Below are positions 57,499 to 64,000 of a stretch of DNA of 64,000 nt, in pieces. A program made the translations under genes and the position numbers. Origin of the DNA: Guillardia theta CCMP2712 (taxonomy: Eukaryota; Cryptophyceae; Pyrenomonadales; Geminigeraceae); the NCBI RefSeq assembly GCF_000315625.1, contig NW_005434639.1, positions 219,005-283,004 on the forward strand, in the 5' to 3' direction. Below the pieces are notes generated by a model that saw only the letters and a program-made list of their open reading frames with translations, did not search any database and was not told the DNA's origin. Within the stretch, counting starts at the first letter, position 1. Each line of letters begins with the position of its first letter.

Positions 57499-58408
57499 CA
57501 CGATGTTACTCTTCTCCAAGACCAGATTGCTGGGTAAATTCCTCTCCTGTGCAAACTGAGCTGGCAAACACGGAGACTTGGTTCAATCGATGAGCGACAA
57601 GCACATCATTTCTGCTCGAAGATGTGTTCGACAGCTACAACGTTTCACAGTCAGATCTTGAAGACCTTGCAGATCATGAAAAAGATGACCAGGGAGGGTG
57701 CGAGGGAGGAAGACAGGGAAGGAGGAGCGAGGGAGCGAGGGAGAGGGAGCGAGGGAGAGGGAACAAGAGAGGATGGGAGGATCAGTTCATGGAGATCGGG
57801 AGGTTTGCTGCATGCGGTACCTCAAGCTGCTCTGCTGATGCTGCCGCTCGTCGGGTGCATGCGGAAAGTGCTTCACTAAAGCAGAGGGTGCTGGAACATC
57901 CATGACGAGGGGGTACTAGTATGGAGCTACTGGGGGGTACTACAAGGGGTGGTTGGTCTGATTGTGCTATTGGCTTCCCAAGGTAGGTGGGAAAAGTAAG
58001 TGGTTAGCCCTGAGTAGGGTGGGTGGTAATGACCCATCATACAACATGGGTAGGTGGTAAAGGCGCTTATTACCATACTTTATCCAGGGGTGGGTCAGAG
58101 TGGGCGGAAGTTTTGGAGGGGGTGGGGAGGCTTTCTTCCTGAGGGAAGCTCGCCGGACGGTCGCCAGGAAACGAGTGTGCTGTCCCGGGCCCGGCGGGAG
58201 CCGCCCCGGCCGACAGGGCCTCATGTTGGCCCAGTATTGTGTGACGCCGGGTCCGACACGTTGGGCTCGGAATCGAGTTCTGACTCAGTGAGACTCAGTG
58301 GATACCAGAGTTTCAATGACACCGTCAGTGAGAGACATATACTACGGTGAAGTTACTGAATCAGAATAATCGTACCCTAGTAGCAAATTTTGCCAGTCAC
58401 TGAGTGGC
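57499..58408. other. spacer with G-rich repeats and GC island
   Basis: 57715-57775 has GAGGGAGCGAGG repeats. 57905-58130 has GGGTGGGTGG and CCAGGGGTGGGTCAGAG, as at 18.0 kb. 58140-58330 is a GC-rich island with CTCAGTG repeats. No gene is seen. Confidence 0.5.
58140..58330. repeat. GC-rich island with CTCAGTG motifs
   Basis: GGGCCCGGCGGGAGCCGCCC is followed by CTGACTCAGTGAGACTCAGT. The shared CGGGCC and ACTCAGTGG words link it to the island at 63530. Confidence 0.5.
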
Positions 58409-59850
58409 CTATGGGTCAGCTTGCTTCGAGTTCAAGAAGTCCATGTACTTTGTGAATTCTAAACCTGAAAGCAAAGCAGCAATCAGACGAAGGGAAGGCA
58501 CTTGCGGGCAGAGGAGAGTGAATGCATTACGGCATTGCGACTCGTTCAGCGCCTGCTTCACACACTGCCCATCCTGAAGGTAAAGCACGCGGTCTGCGTA
58601 GCACTCGATGTCCTTGGAGGAGACATCAGAAGAAAGGAGCAGGAGCAAGACGAATCACCGGATTGTGCGTCACCATGACGAGGGTTGTTCTCTGCTTCTG
58701 CAGCACAAGGGGATCAAAAGAAGTCTAGACTTCACACGTTGGCGCTTTACCAGGTTGATGTCCAGAAGAATGTCCATGACGTCGATCTGCTCGGTGTCGG
58801 GTCAGCGCCTTGCGACCTCCACAAGCTATCATCGACCGTGTTCCTCGTGTCAAGGTCTCCTGTGGGCTCATCCAAGAGCAGCAGTTCAGGCTTGTTGGCA
58901 AGCGCCTGGGGAGACAGGGGAGTGAGGAAGGACAAGGACAGCTCCCTGCTGACTTACCCGCGCGATGGCGACTCGCTGCTGCTCCCCACCAGACAATTCC
59001 GACGGCAAGTGGTCCATGCGATCCCACAATCCGACCTGGAGGGGGGGATGAGACAAGATGAGGAGGAGGAAGAGAGATCAGCGAGAAGGAGAGGGAAGGG
59101 AGAGATGCAAGGGATGGGGAGGAGGGGGAAGGGGAAGGGAAGCTGGAGGGGTCGAGGGAGGAGGAGTTTGGAGCAAAGAAATACCGTGGTGAGAAGTTCG
59201 ACAGCGCGCTTTTGTCTTTGTTTCTTGTTGAGAACTCCAAGAAGGGTCATCGGAAGCTCGACCTGCATGGCCGAATAAAATTATCCTCGGTGCAAAGAAA
59301 TCGGGCGTGGAATGAAATACGTTTTCAAAGGCAGACATGGTTGCTAGGAGATTGAACGTCTGGAAAACAAACCCTTCACAACAAGAGTTAAGCTTGTCAG
59401 AATCCTGCAGTTAACTCAAGGTTGGACAGACCGATTTTGGCTAATCTCAATTTCGCAAGGTAGGAGTCACTGGTTTCTGCTGTGATCTGTTGATGTTCAC
59501 ATGAGAAAAACAATAAAGGGAACAAATAACTCACCTTGTCCCCGAACAATCTCAAGACGCCAGATGTCGGGTTATCAATGCACCCGATCATGTTTAAGAG
59601 AGTCGTCTTGCCTCCACCGGAAGGCCCTCGGAGTATCAGGAACTCTCCTTTCATGATGGGATACTGTCTGTACGTCAAGGCAAACACAGCAAGACAGGAG
59701 AAGCGCTACAATCTCGGATTCGTGGCAGATGTTAATTTCTTTGAGCGCCACGACCTGTTCATCTCGTCCTTCCAGGTTGTAAGTCTTGCGAATGTGTTCC
59801 AACTCGACCGCGCATTCATCCAGCACCTTTTCACCTACACCACACGCCAT
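58409..59850 (-). CDS. LolD/MacB-type ABC transporter ATPase
   Basis: Ten exons: 59850-59710, 59663-59535, 59486-59432, 59373-59321, 59262-59185, 59035-58958, 58905-58837, 58786-58751, 58697-58659 and 58612-58409, in phase, 293 residues. All ATPase motifs are there: Walker [13 protein letters not shown] (about 60), Q-loop FVFQTFNLL, signature [13 protein letters not shown] (about 164), Walker [14 protein letters not shown] (about 185), and H-loop VTHNP (about 222). Order and the TGDLD ending are typical of the LolD/MacB/FtsE branch, which in bacteria powers lipoprotein release or mechanotransmission. No membrane segment is in this protein, so a permease partner elsewhere is expected. No plastid leader is seen, although a cyanobacterial origin is possible. 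The first junction (59710/59663) is the weakest. Confidence 0.85.
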
Positions 59851-60669
59851 CACAACTCTCACTGCATATTCGTTGTGTCAGCAACCTGCGCCTAGGTACG
59901 TCCCATCGCCATTGCATGCATATCCCTCTACGTCAGCGCGCTCCAGCATTGCGCTTCCATTGGAATTTTCTGGGCCAAGCCCAACAAGTTCTATCTCGTC
60001 TTTCACCCCATTGGAGTTGGCAGGTTCCGAAGGCATGTTCCAGCAACCGGGGAACAAACTCTCTGTTTAGTTGCCGATCGTGTCTTGAAGCCTCTCTGAA
60101 GTTCGTGGATGTCGCAGAAAATACCTGTAGCCCTTCTGTGTCCTGGTTCCAGGGGAGACAGAGTTCACCTCAATGCTCAAAATGATGCGCCAACCACCCT
60201 TCTCTCCTGACTATCCCTTCTCACTTACCAACTCTGTTTTCGCCCTCGCTCTTCGCTCGAGTGGGGACTTGCTCGACGACTTTGATATCTCAGCTACGAT
60301 ATATCAGACGCTCTCTCCCTCTCTGCGCGCCTCTGCCATGCTTCTGCTCTCGCTGTTTTCCTCCTGCCGCTCCCTCTAGGCAGTCGCCATTGTGGGGGGA
60401 TGTTCTGAACGACTCATACAGCACAAACTTCCAGTGACCACCCCACCTGTCTGTTTTGTGGATAAAACATGAAAAAGTAGGGGTAGGTGAATTGTAGGAT
60501 AGGTGAAGTATGTGTAGGGATTACCGGGGTATGGGAGTTGGGACAAGGGAAGGAGGAGAGGAGAGGTGAGATGGGAGATGATAATGAGAGCATGTAGAAG
60601 AACAATGACGATGACAACCTGATAACAGAACCGATGTCTTGACGCGTTTCGAGTGAGACAACATAGAGG
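59851..60669. other. divergent spacer, no gene
   Basis: 60475-60545 has GTAGGGGTAGGTGAATT and ACCGGGGTATGGG motifs on the plus strand before the RCC1 gene. Only short frames are seen. Confidence 0.5.
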
Positions 60670-63196
60670 ATGCCCAGGAATAAGTCTGTTCTTGTTGCTC
60701 AAGACTTGAGCCTCATTCTTGCCATCTTGTTTTGTATTCATCGTGCACATGGACAAGCAACTGGTTATCCTGGCTATTGGTTCTATGGCGATCAATACTC
60801 GACAACGCTGAAAGGAGAGACTGGGATCCTTTCACAGTTGAACGCAAGCCTCGCTCCCTGTCGATTTGATGGCGAGGTTTGTGTTCGATCCGTCTGGATC
60901 ATGTCGGATCCTGGTCAGTACTCTCTGCTCACAACCCATTCACTTCTGACTGACTTGTTGTTTCTATCAGGTGAGTTTCAGCATAACACCGGTCGCAGTA
61001 TTTGCGTGCAGACCGTAGCGATTTCCTCCTGCGCCACTCGGATGAAAGATTACGGCTACAGCCAGAGAATCGATCCTCTCAGACCGTATGGGCTCTATCC
61101 TAACTCAGACGGACCATCTACCACAACCTTCGTGAGCGGCCTTAACTTCCATGGGGAACTGGGGCTGGGAGACCGTGTTCCCATCCGAACTCCCACTTTG
61201 CAGAGGTATTTCAAGATTGGTGACGGCCTTTACGACCAGCCAGTAGGAGGAGGGAGAGGCTTCAAGAACCTGACCCTGGTCAACTTTGGGTTCAGCCATG
61301 GGTTCGGGATGGACAGTCAGGGGGTGCTGTATGCATGGGGCAGCAATGAATACGGGCAGCTCGGTCTGCAAGATAACCAGTTCCCTACTGGCAACAGATA
61401 CCATGCCCTCTGGCCGCAGCCCCTCATCTTCTTCCGTCCTCTTCAAGTCTTCGTCTGCACGGGAGGAGTGAACAATCTGATCCCTTGCTCAGGACAGGGG
61501 GACAAGACAACCTGCGTCGAGTCCAACAGCTACTGCGTACCAGGGGCGAATCCCGTGGCGCCCAGGAGGAACGCTTTCAGCGCCTCCAAGCAAACTCTGT
61601 CTGCTGCACATTCAGCTGTTCTCACTGACTATCTTCCTCGTGGCTGCTTCCGCTATGATATCTTCATGGACTCCTCCGCCACCGCCACTGCTGCAACGTC
61701 CACTTGCACTACCGACGCTAAGCTTTATGTGTGGGGATACAACATGTACGGGCAGATCGGACTGGGAGCCAACGATCCAATCTTCTACTTGCTACCTCAG
61801 CTAGTGTCTGCTCCATCAGGAGAGAAGTGGTATTCCGTTGCTTGCGGGGGGCTACATACGATTGCCTCCACGGTCTCGGGGAAGGTGTACACATGGGGGA
61901 TAAACATCGCAGGTCAGCTGGGTCTGAATCAAGAGGCCATGTTGAGCCGATGCCAAGGACCAGTCGCGTCCAAACAATGCTGCAATGGGTTCTGCTCCGT
62001 CCCTCAACTCATATCGGGCGCCTGCACATCGAGCATGGACTGTCTGACTGGAAGGAGGGTGATCCACGTTGCAGCTGGACAGCAGTTCTCTGCTGCTCTA
62101 GACGTGGAGGGGATAGTTTGGCTCTTTGGCGATAATCAGTTCGGTCAGCTGTGTCAGGGACAGAGGGCTAGCTCCCTAGGTGGAATATCCATCCCCAACT
62201 TCGTCACATCCTATCAGCCAGTTCGAGCCCACCTGCCTTCCGACGTATTCATTGTTGACGTCATCGCCGGCTTCTTCCATGTCGCCGCGATCTCTGCCGA
62301 TGGTGGTCTGTTTCTCTGGGGGAGGAACAACAGGGGACAGCTCGGACGTGGACACGTGAAGGACGATTCTTGCCACCTGGAGGTGAGGAGGAGACAGAGG
62401 AGGGAGAAGCGAGGAGAGGGATGGAGGACGTGAGGGAGGGTTAAGGAGAGGAGGTTGAGTTCTGTCCAGGTTCGGACATACTTGCCTGAGCCGCTGGATG
62501 TGAATTGCACAGGGTCGGACGCGTCAGGGGTCATGAGGACTGCGATGAAGTACTGCAACTTCATCCCGGGGAATTCCACCTACTTCACAGCTGGAGAGTT
62601 TCACTCCGGGTTTGTGAGCATGGGGAACAGGACGTCGAGAGATCCACGTATGACTCACGAGAGGAGGAGGAGGAGGAGTTGAGAGGAGTGGAGAGGAGTG
62701 GAGAGGAGTGGAGAGGAAGATGGAGGTGCGTGAGTGGAGGAGGAGATCTCTGAAGCTCCTATGACAGATGTCGGGTATCGCTACCCGTTGCTTGCGTCTC
62801 AAGCGACTCAGGTAACTTTTACAAATGATTTTGTTTGTGACGCTTTCCCAGCCTCAAAACTATGACACATCCAAGATGAAGCTCGACTGCTCAGGTTCTG
62901 CTGGGCGAGTAGAACAACGAGATTGGTGACCAAGTGCTTGCAGGACCGTACCTCAGTGAGTGCAAGGAACAGGGTAAGTTGTACCGCTGGCCTCGCAAAC
63001 TTGCCAACGTGTACATGTTCGGAGACAACCGATATGGGCAGGTGAGAGACTTTGTAAGGCATGCGAGCTGGGAAACTTCTTGACATCGTCGTGATAGCTG
63101 GGGCAATCGCTGTCCCGTGGGATGTACACAGTCCCGACGCTGTTGCCTGGCTTCTCGATCTACGATTGGCAGGCGGTGTTTGCTGGCAGTAGACAG
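60670..63196 (+). CDS. secreted RCC1-repeat protein, 3' end not found
   Basis: Exons 60670-60913, 60971-62382, 62470-62647, 62768-62811, 62913-63041 and 63098-63196 are in phase and give 702 residues without a stop. A signal peptide (LSLILAILFCIHRAHG) is at about 14-30. RCC1 blades are clear: HGELGLGDR, YAWGSNEYGQLGLQ, LYVWGYNMYGQIGLGAN, CGGLHTIAS then VYTWGINIAGQLGL, VWLFGDNQFGQLCQG, LFLWGRNNRGQLGRGH and VYMFGDNRYGQ. RCC1 propellers bind proteins or chromatin; a secreted one with many Cys is more like extracellular RCC1 proteins of algae and ciliates. Donor GTAAGG at 63197 has no matching acceptor in the window that I could confirm. If the intron is kept, the frame runs through GGA codons as about 30 Gly to a TGA at 63308-63310. 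Intron 1 is 57 nt, in frame and stop-free. Confidence 0.7.
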
Positions 63197-63221
63197 GTAA
63201 GGCTGTGGTCCAATCAGAGAA

Positions 63222-63307
63222 GTGGAGGAGGAGGAGGAGGAGGAGGAGGAGGAGGAGGAGGAGGAGGAGGAGGAGGAGGAGGAGGAGGAGGAGGAGGAGG
63301 AGGAGGA
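63222..63307. repeat. (GGA)n after RCC1 donor
   Basis: About 28 GGA units. It lies in the last intron of the RCC1 gene or, if retained, encodes polyglycine. Confidence 0.95.
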
Positions 63308-63310
63308 TGA

Positions 63311-64000
63311 TGTTGTGGGTAAGGTACCCTCTCTCTTCCTCAACTACCCCCACGTATCGAGTCGTGAGACATACGTCTACCCCTTTCTCCTACGTAAAAT
63401 ACCCTACCAGATTAGAATGTCCAACCCCAGGGGAACAGACCGGTGATATGGATTTGATGGGGTGGGTACATGACTAGGGGTGGGGGGGGATCAGGTTACC
63501 TGGTCTGCAAACTTTCATCGGATTCCGAAGTTTGACCGGGGTCCACCCGGGCCGGGCCGGCCGCGGCGGCGAATCGGCAGGGGCCCAGTGTGCCCAGCGG
63601 GACTCCGAGTCTCAGCAGGGCGGTGAGTCCCGGATCGGTGACTCAGTGGCCACCAAGCCAGCCCGAGGGCCCGCCAGCGGCCGCTCCGAGGCTCAGCGGC
63701 CGGGCCGCCGTCACGGCCGAGTACTAACTCAGAACAGGCTCGGAACGTTCAACCGGCGGCCCGGCGCCGCCGTGAATGCCGTGCAGTCACAGTGACTGAT
63801 GGTCCGGCTGATTGTTTACATAAAACTTTGAACGATCTTCTACAGTGCACACTTGCTCTCCGACCGTGCGGCTGACGCGGATCGATAGGAAGAGGGAGAT
63901 AGAGGGAAACCCATGGCACGGTCATAATTGAAAGAGCACGGAGTGAGACGAAGCCTTGAAGCGCCACGCCGTGGCCCGGGCACCGCCTGAAAGTCAGGAC
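63311..64000. other. window end: G-rich motifs and GC island
   Basis: 63430-63495 has GGGGTGGGTAC and AGGGGTGGGGGGGG. 63530-63795 is a GC-rich island. Nothing in the last 200 bases can be assigned. Confidence 0.5.
63530..63795. repeat. GC-rich island
   Basis: CCGGGCCGGGCCGGCCGCGG, GAGTCCCGGATCGGTGACTC and AGCGGCCGGGCCGCC. Words are shared with the islands at 53340 and 58140, and it is again preceded by GGGGTGGG motifs. Confidence 0.6.

Overview
The window is nuclear DNA from a eukaryotic alga with a complex plastid, most likely a cryptophyte close to Guillardia theta. The evidence is direct: nearly every gene is split by GT-AG introns, many only about 45-60 nt long. Secretory leaders followed by Phe (the ASA-F type of junction) precede a light-harvesting antenna protein and a DUF2237 protein, which is the cryptophyte plastid-import signature. 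The antenna protein itself is of the chlorophyll a/c type. Introns and spacers are full of purine or pyrimidine simple repeats. Two 100-N assembly gaps are present. The species name is inference. I assembled the exons by hand, requiring GT-AG borders, matching phases and continuous frame.

Layout from left to right. 0.2-1.6 kb: 3' part of a glycosyltransferase-like gene (+). 2.6-4.0 kb: coiled-coil protein (+). 4.0-7.2 kb: FAM194/ERICH6 domain fused to a thioredoxin fold (-). 7.7-12.9 kb: a 1244-residue membrane-anchored protein with Trp/Glu-His repeats and hexapeptide FG repeats (-). 15.3-17.5 kb: intronless secreted protein (+). 19.0-20.3 kb: RING-H2 gene with a broken 5' frame (+). 20.5-21.9 kb: LRR protein with a C-terminal membrane tail (-). 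22.8-25.4 kb: DCAF4-like WD40 protein (-), divergent from a double-ubiquitin-like protein at 25.8-27.9 kb (+). 28.3-29.1 kb: CPBP intramembrane protease (-). 32.2-33.7 kb: TPGS1-like tubulin polyglutamylase subunit (-). 34.1-36.6 kb: RAP-domain protein (-). 37.3-41.5 kb: LARGE/GT49 plus GT-D double glycosyltransferase (+). 42.0-42.7 kb: plastid-targeted DUF2237 (+). 43.7-44.8 kb: cyclophilin (-). 45.7-47.1 kb: methyltransferase-riboflavin kinase fusion (+). 47.7-48.9 kb: antenna protein (+). 50.4-53.2 kb: Cys-rich repeat protein (-). 53.7-57.5 kb: P5A ATPase (-). 58.4-59.9 kb: LolD/MacB-type ABC ATPase (-). 60.7-63.2 kb: secreted RCC1-repeat protein whose 3' end I could not find (+).

The genes do not form one pathway. 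Loose themes are cilium and tubulin biology (TPGS1, and the FAM194-thioredoxin protein by inference), membrane or secretory proteins and glycosylation (GT49-GT-D, P5A ATPase, several anchored or secreted repeat proteins), ubiquitin handling (DCAF4, RING, double UBL) and plastid functions (antenna, DUF2237, possibly the RAP protein). The most unusual items are the 1244-residue repeat protein, the three unusual domain fusions, the Cys-rich repeat protein, and a set of GC-rich islands and G-rich dispersed motifs that recur in the spacers.
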